From an uncultured Saprospiraceae bacterium (GTDB lineage Bacteria > Bacteroidota > Bacteroidia > Chitinophagales > Saprospiraceae), in the NCBI GenBank assembly GCA_937921825.1, contig CAKZVK010000095.1:1-34773 (forward strand): DNA of 34,773 bases, read 5' to 3'. Below the pieces are notes generated by a model. The model saw nothing but the letters and a program-made list of their open reading frames with translations, was not told where the DNA came from and made no database searches. Positions 9,494-17,975 of the stretch are shown here, piece after piece (within the stretch, counting starts at the first letter, position 1; each line of letters opens with the position of its first letter). The position numbers and the translations under genes are program-made.

Positions 9494-10447
9494 ATGTACA
9501 AGTTCTTACACAATGTCAATAAATCTAGTTTGAAGCACCACCTCAGCGACTTGCTTGTTTGTTGTGTTGCATCTCTAATTCTAGCCACTTTGGTTTATGA
9601 GTGCATAGGCCTAAATAAGATACAAGCAGCTCTGAATCATTCTCCTATGGTAGACTTATCGATGATTACGTCTGAGCTAAATATCAGCAAGCACCTAGAG
9701 AAGAGTAATTCTATGTCAAGAAGATTACTCATTAGTATTGGGCTATCTATAATAGTTCTGGTCACGATATTCAGCTTTTCCCTTGCACACAATTTCATCA
9801 TAAAAAAAGGCTCTGAACAAAGAAAAAAAGTCGCTAATAAATACCAAGATTACCTAAGCCATATAATTTCTGAGTCCAACAATAACTTCCAGAACTATAA
9901 GTCGGGTAGGCGAAGTGAAAAAGTTAGTTTGACTAAAGATGATATATATAATGTAAATAATAGGGCAGTCTTACTTTCAGAGTTAAAGGGCATGCATAGT
10001 CTGATAGCTGGCAATGACAAGACGCGTCTTAGTGACATCTATTTTTCACTTGGCTTTGTAGAAGAATTATCTGAAAAGTTTAAAAGTACCGAATGGACTC
10101 TCAGGGCAGAAGCAATCACAGAAACTTTGCAGTTCAAAGTGCAGCAATATTATAACCTAGTCAACAAACTAGTAAATGATCATAATCTTACAGTCAGTCA
10201 AAATGCCTTAGTCGCATCTGTAAGTATAAATAAAGAACCACTCGCTGCTTTTCGAAAGATAAATCGGAAACTAAGCCAGTGGGACCAGCATTGTATAATA
10301 GACGAACTGAAAAAACTTCCTAGACATAAGTTACCACGATTCGATAAAATTGTCCTTGACAATACCATAAATCAAGAATTCATTAACGAACTACAACAAT
10401 ACTTTCACAACTCAGAGAATACGCAACCAAAACTTTATGTCGCTTAA
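9494..10447 (+). CDS. Two-TM protein with HEAT-like cytoplasmic domain, coupled to the glycosyltransferase
   Basis: Two hydrophobic segments are visible, at residues ~19-38 and ~78-98, followed by a basic linker and a long soluble domain. Residues ~175-295 (SDIYFSLGFVEELSEKF, then WTLRAEAITET, VSQNALVASVS, and LSQWDQHCIIDELKKLP) show the helix-pair spacing of HEAT repeats; from memory this resembles the membrane-anchored HEAT proteins next to GT2 and YaiO genes in other Bacteroidota. The stop codon overlaps the next ATG (TAATG), so the two are translationally coupled. A likely role is a scaffold or regulator of the membrane synthase. The upstream 246-bp gap holds an 11-bp palindrome (CGGTA-T-TACCG, 9437-9447). 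Confidence 0.68.
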   Translation: MYKFLHNVNKSSLKHHLSDLLVCCVASLILATLVYECIGLNKIQAALNHSPMVDLSMITSELNISKHLEKSNSMSRRLLISIGLSIIVLVTIFSFSLAHNFIIKKGSEQRKKVANKYQDYLSHIISESNNNFQNYKSGRRSEKVSLTKDDIYNVNNRAVLLSELKGMHSLIAGNDKTRLSDIYFSLGFVEELSEKFKSTEWTLRAEAITETLQFKVQQYYNLVNKLVNDHNLTVSQNALVASVSINKEPLAAFRKINRKLSQWDQHCIIDELKKLPRHKLPRFDKIVLDNTINQEFINELQQYFHNSENTQPKLYVA

Positions 10448-11865
10448 TGTTTGAATTTAATATTCATACAATAGAGTATGGTTTTCTTGCTTACGCCTGT
10501 CTAATCTTTGGAAGTTATATTCTCCAAGGATTTATTTCATTTTATAGCTTAAAGAGTTTTACTGCAAAGAAAAAATTCATAGACGAAGGCCGTCTTCTAG
10601 ATAGTGATATACTACCTACTGTCGCACTGATTGCGCCTGCTTATAATGAATCCGCAGTTATAGTCCAAAGTGTAAGATCATTACTAACAGCCCACTATTT
10701 TGACCTTGAGTTAGTCATAGTCAATGATGGAAGTTCTGATGATACTATGCAGAAACTCATTGATAACTTCAGCTTGATTCCCTCTGAGACGAGACCATAT
10801 AATAACCTCTCCACTAAGAAGGTCATCAATACCTATAGATCTAAGAACAGTGCCTTTAAGAACCTTCTTGTCATCGATAAAGAGAATGGTAGAAAGGCAG
10901 ATGCCATCAATGTAGGAATTAATCACTCTTGGGCAGATTACTATGCAGTTATAGATCTCGATTGTATCCTAGAGCCTAATGCATTGCTGATGATGGTAGA
11001 GCCCGTGCTCCAATCTCAAGACAAAAAGGTAGTAGCTGTAGGAGGAGTAATAGGTGCAGCCAATGATTGTACAATAAAGCATGGAAAGTTCATAGAAGCA
11101 AAGGTGCCAAAAAAGATTCTCCCTAGAATTCAAATTATAGAATACATTAGATCCTTCATTTTAGGGAGAACCGCCTGGAATCAGGTGAATGGGCTCTTGC
11201 TCATATCTGGTGCACTAGGAATGTTCGAACGGGAAACATTAATCGCAGTAGGCGGATACTCTCATGACGCGATAGGAGAGGACATGGACCTCGTGATGAA
11301 GATGCATAAGCACTGTCTAGAGAACAAGATAGATTATAAAATAGGCTACATACCTTACCCGCTCTGCTGGACAGAAGTCCCAGAAAGTAAGACAATACTT
11401 TCTAGCCAAAGGAATAGGTGGATGCGTGGCACCATAGAGTGCATGTACAAATTTAGAGGCATGTTCCTTAATCCTAAGTATGGGATTATAGGTATGGTTA
11501 GTTATCCCTTTTGGCTTTTAACAGAGATGCTTGCCCCAGTTATCGAATTCCTAGGAATGGGTCTGATTGTATACTTTATAGTAACAGGTCAGCTTAATTT
11601 GGGCTTAGCACTAATACTATTATTCTTCATTTACTTTCTGACACTTTCGCATTCATTTATTGCCATCATGATTTACTACTTGAATTTTGATAAATACAAT
11701 TCGAGATCTGATCTGATTAAGCTTTTCAAGACTGCTACAGTAGAAGCCATATACTATCACCCCAAGGTTTTGTATTGGGGTCTGAGGGGGTATTATGATT
11801 ATTTCTTCAGCAAGAACTTAGGTTGGGGCAAAATGACCAGAAAAGGCTTTAGTACTAGCCCATAG
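10447..11865 (+). CDS. Processive family-2 glycosyltransferase (polysaccharide synthase)
   Basis: The protein has one N-terminal membrane segment (~11-33), a GT-A domain and three or so C-terminal segments (~345-412). The GT2 catalytic signature is complete: VNDGSSDDT (D94), VIDLDC (D170/D172), IGEDMDL (acid-base D279) and QRNRW (321-325). The QxxRW motif marks synthases that make a polymer and move it through the membrane, such as BcsA, PgaC and hyaluronan synthase. The sugar donor cannot be read from the sequence. No PilZ domain is evident, so direct c-di-GMP control is not indicated. It is the catalytic partner of the HEAT-like protein. Confidence 0.9.
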   Translation: MFEFNIHTIEYGFLAYACLIFGSYILQGFISFYSLKSFTAKKKFIDEGRLLDSDILPTVALIAPAYNESAVIVQSVRSLLTAHYFDLELVIVNDGSSDDTMQKLIDNFSLIPSETRPYNNLSTKKVINTYRSKNSAFKNLLVIDKENGRKADAINVGINHSWADYYAVIDLDCILEPNALLMMVEPVLQSQDKKVVAVGGVIGAANDCTIKHGKFIEAKVPKKILPRIQIIEYIRSFILGRTAWNQVNGLLLISGALGMFERETLIAVGGYSHDAIGEDMDLVMKMHKHCLENKIDYKIGYIPYPLCWTEVPESKTILSSQRNRWMRGTIECMYKFRGMFLNPKYGIIGMVSYPFWLLTEMLAPVIEFLGMGLIVYFIVTGQLNLGLALILLFFIYFLTLSHSFIAIMIYYLNFDKYNSRSDLIKLFKTATVEAIYYHPKVLYWGLRGYYDYFFSKNLGWGKMTRKGFSTSP

Positions 11866-12087
11866 CCACACTAAACATCTACATTTACAAAGACGGATCT
11901 TCCATTACTAAGCATAGAATTTTATAGACAATCATATTAGATAAAAGTCTAGTACGATATTTGTTTATACCCCTGCGAGAACCCCTGGATTATATATTAA
12001 AAAGGGCGATTGTACACTTACTGAAGAAACTTACACAAGCTCCAGTAGGTAAAAAGTACAGCGCCTAGAATTTTACAATGTATAATC

Positions 12088-13962
12088 ATGAAAGCACCCT
12101 TATTCTTGCTGGGCCTAATATGCCTTGCCCTCAACTTAAGTTCTCAATCACAGACAAAAGTTATTTCTGATTTCGAACAGTTGGTAGATAAAACCGACAG
12201 TATCACTGTATTCGGCAATTACTATATGAATGGCAAAGCCCGAGAAGTCGTCTGCAACCCCAATTTCAATCATATTAATAGCTCCACTAATGTTCTAAGG
12301 TATACTAAAGCCTCCAATGCAAGGATGGATGCTGGTTTTAGCTTCGAGCTACAAGACCAGGCCTTATATAGTTCCACTTATGAGATATGCATAGACTACC
12401 TCGCTACCAATCAGGGTCAATGCAAAATAGTGCTCAACTCTATGAAAGACCCATCATCTGATGCTAATTTGCTAACGTATACAACTGCAGGGGAATGGGA
12501 GACACTATGCAAATCAATCAACTACCTCTCAAAACAAGACCAGAGCTACAATCCCTTCTATCAGCAGTTAAGAACACAGATAATATCTTTCTACCCAGAT
12601 TTCGGGAGTTGGGGGTTAGGAACTGAACAAGAATACTTCATCGATAATATCAGAGTCAACTATATTTCGGACATATCAGAAGTGCATTTTCAGGTGGATA
12701 TGAATAACTACCCAAATCCCTTTAGCCAAGTATATGTAAGTGGTAGCTTCAATGGCTGGTCAGGCAATTCTCATCCCTTATCAGACAAAGACAACGATGG
12801 TGTATGGGAAAGAATGATACACATAGAAGAGGATTACATAGAATATATTTACAGCATAGATGGATGGACAGAACATGAAGTCTTCGATGAAGACCTAGGT
12901 TGTATAAGTACCACAGAAGATGGAGAGGGGGGCTACTATAGAAATAGGTATGCGTTTACTGATGCAAATACTGAGCTGGAACCTAACTGTTATAATCACT
13001 GCAAGACCTGCCCTAAGACCTACACCTTAGAGTGGCATATCAACATGAGTGAAGAGATCGTCGATGAGGAAGGCGTCTACTTAGCTGGAGGAGCTTTTGG
13101 TCATGGTGAGTATAGAATGACTGATCCCGATGGTGATGGCATCTACTCCTTATCTATGGAGGTGGAAGAAGGCTTTCACTCATATTATACTTATCTTAAT
13201 GGACTGTGTCCATCAGGCTGGAGCTGTAAAGAAGACTTATCGGGACAGGTCTGTGGAGACGCAGATAACTACTTCGATAGATATCTGTCACCAGTCTATG
13301 GTTATAGAAAGATGGAGGCCTGTTTTGGTTATTGCTCTTCAAAAGCCTTCTGCTATGAAGAGGAACTCTATGCAGTAACATTCAACTTAGACACAGATAA
13401 CTCTGATAGTGAATCCACCTACTACCTCGCTGGAAATACTATTAATAACTGGTACTCTAGAAAGCACATATTGGAAGACTTAGATAACGACGGCATTTAC
13501 TCAATTACTGTCATGCTCCATCCTGGTGATCATCAATACAAATTCATCAAGGACAAGGAATGGGAGCAACTAGCCAAAAACTCAGACTGTACAATTACTG
13601 ATGACACTGGAATGTATACTAATAGGTTAGTGTCTGTAGTGGATTCAGAGCTAAATCTTGCTGCAGTGCTTATGAATGAGTGCCATGGATTCACCTCAGC
13701 TGTGGAGGAGCTTACTCAAGAAAAGATAGAGTTGTATCCTACATTAGCTTCAGATTTTGTCTATATAGACTTAGAGTCCTTTCACTATAATGAGGACATT
13801 ATCTTGGCTATCTACTCAATGGATGGAAGACTGATAGAAAGTCAAAATCTTACAGGTGGTATTGTCACTAATACTGACGTAAGTCACTATAATTCAGGAT
13901 CATATCTCTTTAGCTTTCATACAATCGATGGCGTCCAAACAGAGAGAATAGTGGTTAGATAG
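12088..13962 (+). CDS. Secreted multi-module carbohydrate-binding-like protein with T9SS sorting domain
   Basis: A signal peptide (about residues 1-20, ending LNLSSQSQ) is followed by a ~190-residue jelly-roll-like region (STNVLRYTK, YEICIDYLA, YFIDNIRVNY) that resembles CBMs found beside glycoside hydrolases. Three E-set modules of the CBM20/CBM48 or AMPK-glycogen-binding type follow at ~195-295, ~310-415 and ~430-525; each carries a D-x-D-x-DG-[IV]-[WY] turn such as DKDNDGVW, DPDGDGIY and DLDNDGIY. The last ~80 residues (ELYPTLASDFVYIDL ... ERIVVR) are a type A T9SS sorting domain. No catalytic domain is visible, so this looks like a pure binder. The 222-bp gap after the glycosyltransferase shows no clear terminator or promoter. 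Confidence 0.82.
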   Translation: MKAPLFLLGLICLALNLSSQSQTKVISDFEQLVDKTDSITVFGNYYMNGKAREVVCNPNFNHINSSTNVLRYTKASNARMDAGFSFELQDQALYSSTYEICIDYLATNQGQCKIVLNSMKDPSSDANLLTYTTAGEWETLCKSINYLSKQDQSYNPFYQQLRTQIISFYPDFGSWGLGTEQEYFIDNIRVNYISDISEVHFQVDMNNYPNPFSQVYVSGSFNGWSGNSHPLSDKDNDGVWERMIHIEEDYIEYIYSIDGWTEHEVFDEDLGCISTTEDGEGGYYRNRYAFTDANTELEPNCYNHCKTCPKTYTLEWHINMSEEIVDEEGVYLAGGAFGHGEYRMTDPDGDGIYSLSMEVEEGFHSYYTYLNGLCPSGWSCKEDLSGQVCGDADNYFDRYLSPVYGYRKMEACFGYCSSKAFCYEEELYAVTFNLDTDNSDSESTYYLAGNTINNWYSRKHILEDLDNDGIYSITVMLHPGDHQYKFIKDKEWEQLAKNSDCTITDDTGMYTNRLVSVVDSELNLAAVLMNECHGFTSAVEELTQEKIELYPTLASDFVYIDLESFHYNEDIILAIYSMDGRLIESQNLTGGIVTNTDVSHYNSGSYLFSFHTIDGVQTERIVVR

Positions 13963-13978
13963 GAGTAGATAAAGAAGC

Positions 13979-13999
13979 ACTTTCTGGGAGAAAGTTCTT
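13979..13999 (+). terminator. Possible terminator hairpin
   Basis: ACTTTCT (13979-13985) pairs perfectly with AGAAAGT (13989-13995) around a GGG loop, then TCTT. The stem is AT-rich and the T tract is short, so efficiency is doubtful. Confidence 0.4.
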
Positions 14000-14022
14000 A
14001 AGAATTGTATGTGTAAGATATC

Positions 14023-14030
14023 TACATTTG
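14023..14030 (+). promoter_or_regulatory. -7 element of tesB
   Basis: TACATTTG matches TAnnTTTG, again exactly four nucleotides before the ATG (14035), as at mnmA. The nearest TTG (14005-14007) leaves a 15-nt spacer, shorter than usual. Confidence 0.5.
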
Positions 14031-14034
14031 CATC

Positions 14035-14895
14035 ATGGAAAGTATAGAGCAGGTCGTAGACCTAATGAATTTAGAGGAGTTAGATGTCAATCTATATAGA
14101 GGTCAGTGCTATACGACACCTTGGGAAAGAGTCTTCGGTGGGCAGGTACTGGGACAGTCATTAAGTGCTGCCTACAGAACAGTACCTACAGATAGAATTG
14201 CACATTCTATGCATGCCTATTTTATACTGCCAGGTAAATGTGACAAGCCTATAATCTATGAAGTAGATACGATAAGAGACGGTGGAAGCTTTACGACTAG
14301 ACGTGTTGTCGCTAAGCAGAATGGGAGAGCTATTTTTAATATGGCTGCGTCGTTTCAGTTACAGCAATCTGGCCTAGAGCATCAAATGGATATGCCGAAA
14401 GTCCAATCTCCAGAATCAACGAAAAGTGTAGGGGAGAGGCTGAAGCCTATAAAATTCTTGGCACCAAAAATCTACAAGAAACTCATCGGTATAGATCCCA
14501 ATGCCTTTGAATTTAGACCAGTGACGAATCCCTATGCTATACCTCCTAGGAACTTAGACCCTTATCTTCAGGTTTGGTTCAAAGCGATTAATGATGTAGA
14601 AGCATCATTGCCTCTACAGCATCAACTTTTAGCTTGTGCTTCCGACTTCGGATTACTCCGCACAGCCGCACTGCCTCATCAGACTAAAATCATGATGAAA
14701 AAAATGGTCTTTGCAAGTATAGATCATGCGATGTGGTTTCATAAGCCCTTCAAAATTGATGAATGGATGCTTTTTGAGACCGATAGTCCTAGCGCTTCTA
14801 ATTCCCGAGGCTTCACTAGAGGAAGCATCTTTGATAGAGAAGGGGTCCTGATTGCTAGTGTCGTACAGGAAGGTCTTATGAGAATGAAAAACTAA
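14035..14895 (+). CDS. tesB: Acyl-CoA thioesterase II (TesB)
   Basis: TesB hydrolyses medium- and long-chain acyl-CoA to free acid and CoA. It is a double hot-dog protein, and both halves are visible: RVFGGQVLGQSL and HAYFILPG in the first, and ACASDFGLLRTA, FASIDHAMWFH and ASVVQEGLMR in the second. The Asp of ASDFGL and the Gln of VQEGL correspond to the catalytic Asp and Gln of the E. coli enzyme. The length of 286 aa is typical. It ends in a 4-nt overlap with the convergent sugar dehydrogenase gene. In Bacteroidota it may buffer CoA pools during beta-oxidation. Confidence 0.95.
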   Translation: MESIEQVVDLMNLEELDVNLYRGQCYTTPWERVFGGQVLGQSLSAAYRTVPTDRIAHSMHAYFILPGKCDKPIIYEVDTIRDGGSFTTRRVVAKQNGRAIFNMAASFQLQQSGLEHQMDMPKVQSPESTKSVGERLKPIKFLAPKIYKKLIGIDPNAFEFRPVTNPYAIPPRNLDPYLQVWFKAINDVEASLPLQHQLLACASDFGLLRTAALPHQTKIMMKKMVFASIDHAMWFHKPFKIDEWMLFETDSPSASNSRGFTRGSIFDREGVLIASVVQEGLMRMKN

Positions 14896-16373
14896 TTCTT
14901 AGCGACCGGACTGACCTTCAGGATTCTTCCCGGACTCTCCACTCCTACATAGAGGTAACCATCTGCCCCCATTTCTATAGCTCGTACTCTGCCTATATTT
15001 TCTAGTACACGTTCTTCATGGATAACCTTGTCGTCTTTGACTTCGATTCTGCTGATATATTTAAATCTTAGAGACCCACTGAGAATATCTCCTTCCCAAC
15101 CCTTATAGTTATTGCCTTCTACTATCGCCATCCCACTAGGAGCTATAGACGGTGTCCAGTAGTTCTTAGGCTGTAGCATATTTTCTTTTTCGGTGATAGT
15201 TGTAAAGGTGGTTCCATTATAGTTAATCCCATAGGAGATTACAGGCCAGCCATAATTCTTTGACTTGGATATCAGGTTGAGTTCATCACCGCCTCTAGGG
15301 CCATGTTCATTAGTCCAGATCTGATCGTTCTGTTTATCATAGATCATACCTTGTGGATTTCTATGCCCATAGGACCATATAGATTCTACAGCATCTGCCA
15401 CACCTACGAATGGGTTGTCTGCAGGAATCCTTCCATCATCATGCAGACGATGGACTTTACCACAGGAATTATTTAAGAACTGAGGGTGCTCATCTCTATG
15501 CGCTCTATCACCAACTGTCACATAGAGATAGCCACTCTTATCAAAAACTATCCGACTACCGTAGTGGTAATTCTTAGCTACTGCTGGTACAGCTTGGAAA
15601 ATTTGCTTGATATCGACTAAGGCATCATCCACTAATTTGGCTTGGATTACAGCGGTGGTGGTTTTCATCCCATCCATTCTTTTGGTATAACTCAGATAGA
15701 GGATATTATTGGAATCAAAATCGGGATGTAGAGCAATATCCATAAGACCTCCTTGCACATTCTCTACGACCTTAGGCACATTCTGTATTTCTGTGACTTT
15801 ACCACTTGGGCTCACATATTTTAGCTTGCCTTCTTTCTGTGTAAAATAAACGGTACCATCCGCCGTGACTTTTATACCCCATGGAATCCCTACTTCATTC
15901 ACTACAGTATCTACTCGTAACTCTAGCAACTTCGTACTGTAGTACTTAGGTGTAGGAATCTTAGCAGCATCATAACTCTTCCTATCTTGAATACCATTAA
16001 GGATATACTCTGCGAGAGCCTCTACCTCGGTATCAGAAAAAGTGACTTCATAAGCAGGCATACCTGCATCTGGAATGCCGAGCTTTATAGATCGTACTAG
16101 ATCTTCCTTGGTATTGCCATATTTCCATTTCCTATCGACGAAAGCATTCACCTCATTGCCATGACAACTCGTACAGTACTTTTCAAAATGCTCCTTAGGA
16201 CCGGTGACAGTTGAGGCAGCCGCTGTGTTCTGCACTTCAGATTTGGTCTCGGACAGCAGAGGCTGCACCGGCTTACCACACTTCATTAATTGTAAATAAC
16301 AAACAGAGACAAGAATAAAAACATAAGATTTCATCGATAATATTTTCACTGCTAAGCTAGAGGCTTTTGCCAA
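14892..16373 (-). CDS. Cytochrome c-PQQ-dependent sugar dehydrogenase fusion
   Basis: The N-terminal part is a small class I cytochrome c with haem motif CTSCH (residues 67-71) and an axial-ligand candidate M105 in AGMPAY. From ~150 a six-bladed beta-propeller of the PQQ glucose/sorbosone dehydrogenase (GSDH/YliI) family follows, with VGIPWGIK, VTVGDRAHRDEHPQF, WSYGHRNPQGM, EHGPRGGDELN and NYGWPVISYG. The fusion suggests that electrons from aldose oxidation pass internally to haem and then to the respiratory chain, outside the cytoplasmic membrane. The first ATG (16373) adds 13 residues; M14 (16334) begins a better signal peptide. The Cys at position 32 could be lipidated, but the preceding Lys is unusual for a lipobox. 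Confidence 0.9.
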   Translation of the reverse strand: MAKASSLAVKILSMKSYVFILVSVCYLQLMKCGKPVQPLLSETKSEVQNTAAASTVTGPKEHFEKYCTSCHGNEVNAFVDRKWKYGNTKEDLVRSIKLGIPDAGMPAYEVTFSDTEVEALAEYILNGIQDRKSYDAAKIPTPKYYSTKLLELRVDTVVNEVGIPWGIKVTADGTVYFTQKEGKLKYVSPSGKVTEIQNVPKVVENVQGGLMDIALHPDFDSNNILYLSYTKRMDGMKTTTAVIQAKLVDDALVDIKQIFQAVPAVAKNYHYGSRIVFDKSGYLYVTVGDRAHRDEHPQFLNNSCGKVHRLHDDGRIPADNPFVGVADAVESIWSYGHRNPQGMIYDKQNDQIWTNEHGPRGGDELNLISKSKNYGWPVISYGINYNGTTFTTITEKENMLQPKNYWTPSIAPSGMAIVEGNNYKGWEGDILSGSLRFKYISRIEVKDDKVIHEERVLENIGRVRAIEMGADGYLYVGVESPGRILKVSPVAKN

Positions 16374-16406
16374 TATAATACTGAATCAGGCTGATTAAGA
16401 TTGACA

Positions 16407-16434
16407 CAAATTTACCCTATCAGAACAACATCAA
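16407..16434 (-). promoter_or_regulatory. Promoter of the sugar dehydrogenase gene
   Basis: On the minus strand TTG (16434-16432), a 17-nt spacer and TAAATTTG (16414-16407) form a full match to the TTG/TAnnTTTG promoter. The first ATG of the gene lies 33 nt further on. Confidence 0.65.
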
Positions 16435-16745
16435 TTCTCTATTCCTTCAATTAATTGGGAAAAAGGGTTACGCTTATTGCCTTCGGCACTTACTACATCC
16501 TTATTGCATTATAAAAAAATACAAAGCAGAACTACCCATACTTACTTTGCTTAAAAGCTATGCACTATACCATCTCTACAGTAATTTTTCCAGCTGAGAT
16601 TTATTCCTACCAGTAGGATAAAGAGACAGCCAGTTTTGCACTTCGTAAAGCAAAGAAATCCTTTCCTATGAGACGAATTACAAACATGAATCATGAATTA
16701 CTGAATACTTAGATTACCTTAGATTAGGAAACAAAAAATCTACTG
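16435..16745. promoter_or_regulatory. Intergenic region with tandem direct repeats
   Basis: No gene was found in this ~310-bp stretch. Just before the DUF3995 gene there are two close direct repeats: CATGAAT at 16685-16691 and 16692-16698, and CTTAGATTA at 16708-16716 and 16718-16726. The second pair has a 10-nt period, one helical turn, and ends 19 nt before the ATG. This is compatible with a tandem operator, but it is short and may be chance. Confidence 0.35.
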
Positions 16746-17162
16746 ATGTATGTCCTCTCTGTCTTCCTATCTTTAATCTTTCTCATTCTTGCCATCTTTC
16801 ATCTAAACTGGGCTATAGGCAATGAATGGGGACTAAAGTATGCATTACCTACAAAAGAGGAAGGATCAGCACCTACTTTCAGACCTGGCAAAGTTGCTAC
16901 ACTAATAGTCGCTTTAGGGCTTCTACTTATGGCTTTTTTTTACTTTATCAACCCTGAGCCAGGCAATCCTAATAACTGGATCTTTGACTATGGCAGAGTC
17001 ATTATCCCGTCTATTTTTCTTATAAGAGCAATTGGAGATTTTAAGTATGCTGGTTTCTTCAAAAAGATAAAGACGACAACCTTCGGTAAGATGGATACAA
17101 AGTATTATTCTCCTCTATGCCTTATCATAGCCCTGGTGGGATTTGCAATAAAGTACTTATAG
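16746..17162 (+). CDS. DUF3995 family membrane protein
   Basis: The 138-aa protein has four predicted membrane helices (~1-22, ~48-68, ~80-96 and ~120-137). The FHLNWAIGNEWGLKYALP segment after helix 1 and the DYGRVIIPSIFLIRAIGDFKYAGFF segment near helix 3 (shown here only as landmarks, beginning DYGRV and ending YAGFF) match the DUF3995 family. The function of this family is unknown. The gene stands alone between two minus-strand genes, with tandem direct repeats upstream. Confidence 0.78.
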   Translation: MYVLSVFLSLIFLILAIFHLNWAIGNEWGLKYALPTKEEGSAPTFRPGKVATLIVALGLLLMAFFYFINPEPGNPNNWIFDYGRVIIPSIFLIRAIGDFKYAGFFKKIKTTTFGKMDTKYYSPLCLIIALVGFAIKYL

Positions 17163-17203
17163 CTCTCCCTACGACTGTAAGTCTAAGCAGTCCCGATCTG
17201 AAA

Positions 17204-17815
17204 TTAACTTTGATCATTAATAAAGCGTAATGCGTCTTCTTTCTCAGCAGGCGTATTACTGTTCTTAATTCGTATTTCGTCCTCTATTTCTAAGAGTTCC
17301 ACATCTATAGAAAGAAGTAATTTTCTGAGACTATAATTCTTCTGCTGGACAAAGGTGTTCAAGTGAGAAAATACTTTGGGCTCATATATGGCAATCAGTG
17401 GCTCAGGACTTTCTATCTCTGAATTATAAAAGCAAGTCGCTGCTTTCTTTGGATTCCTGCTCTCTACCAAGAGCGCAATCGTTTCCGCATTTAAGTAGGG
17501 AAGATCACATGCTAGTACTAACCATGCAATATCAGGATTATATCGAAAAGCAGATGCAACTCCAATCATGGGACCATTATAAGGCTCTATGTCAGGCAGG
17601 CACTCAAAGTTAGTAGTGCTGAAGCTACTTTGACTAGAAACAGAGATCAGTACCTGAGCACAATAATCAGCTAGTAAATCAGCCTGATATTCAGACTGCG
17701 CTATACCGTGATAATTAAGCGTAGCTTTATTCTGCCCCATGCGACTGCTTTTACCTCCTGATAGAATCAGACCATTCAGAGCAACAGGAGTATTTACTGG
17801 AGATGTGAGGCTCAT
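17204..17815 (-). CDS. mobA: Molybdenum cofactor guanylyltransferase-like protein (MobA)
   Basis: MobA links GMP to molybdopterin to make the guanine dinucleotide form of the cofactor. The nucleotide-binding signature LILSGGKSSRMGQNKA is at residues ~16-31, and WLVLACDLPYL is the metal-binding DLP box. The PEPLIAIYEP segment and the terminal RFIND also fit. At 203 aa it is normal in length. No other molybdopterin genes are in view, so the specificity for molybdopterin rather than another sugar-phosphate-like substrate rests on family resemblance alone. The start gives a short N-terminal extension of ~14 residues. Confidence 0.82.
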   Translation of the reverse strand: MSLTSPVNTPVALNGLILSGGKSSRMGQNKATLNYHGIAQSEYQADLLADYCAQVLISVSSQSSFSTTNFECLPDIEPYNGPMIGVASAFRYNPDIAWLVLACDLPYLNAETIALLVESRNPKKAATCFYNSEIESPEPLIAIYEPKVFSHLNTFVQQKNYSLRKLLLSIDVELLEIEDEIRIKNSNTPAEKEDALRFINDQS

Positions 17816-17975
17816 AATTATTCTTGATAGCTATTAGTCCTATGCTTTGATTAGTGCATTGTGAAAATATAATTATATGCGCAAGAGATATTAATATGAT
17901 TCATTTATCTTTCGGTTCTATTACACAATAAATCAATATTAGTCCATTCCTCAGAATTCCAGCTATTGTCTTGAG

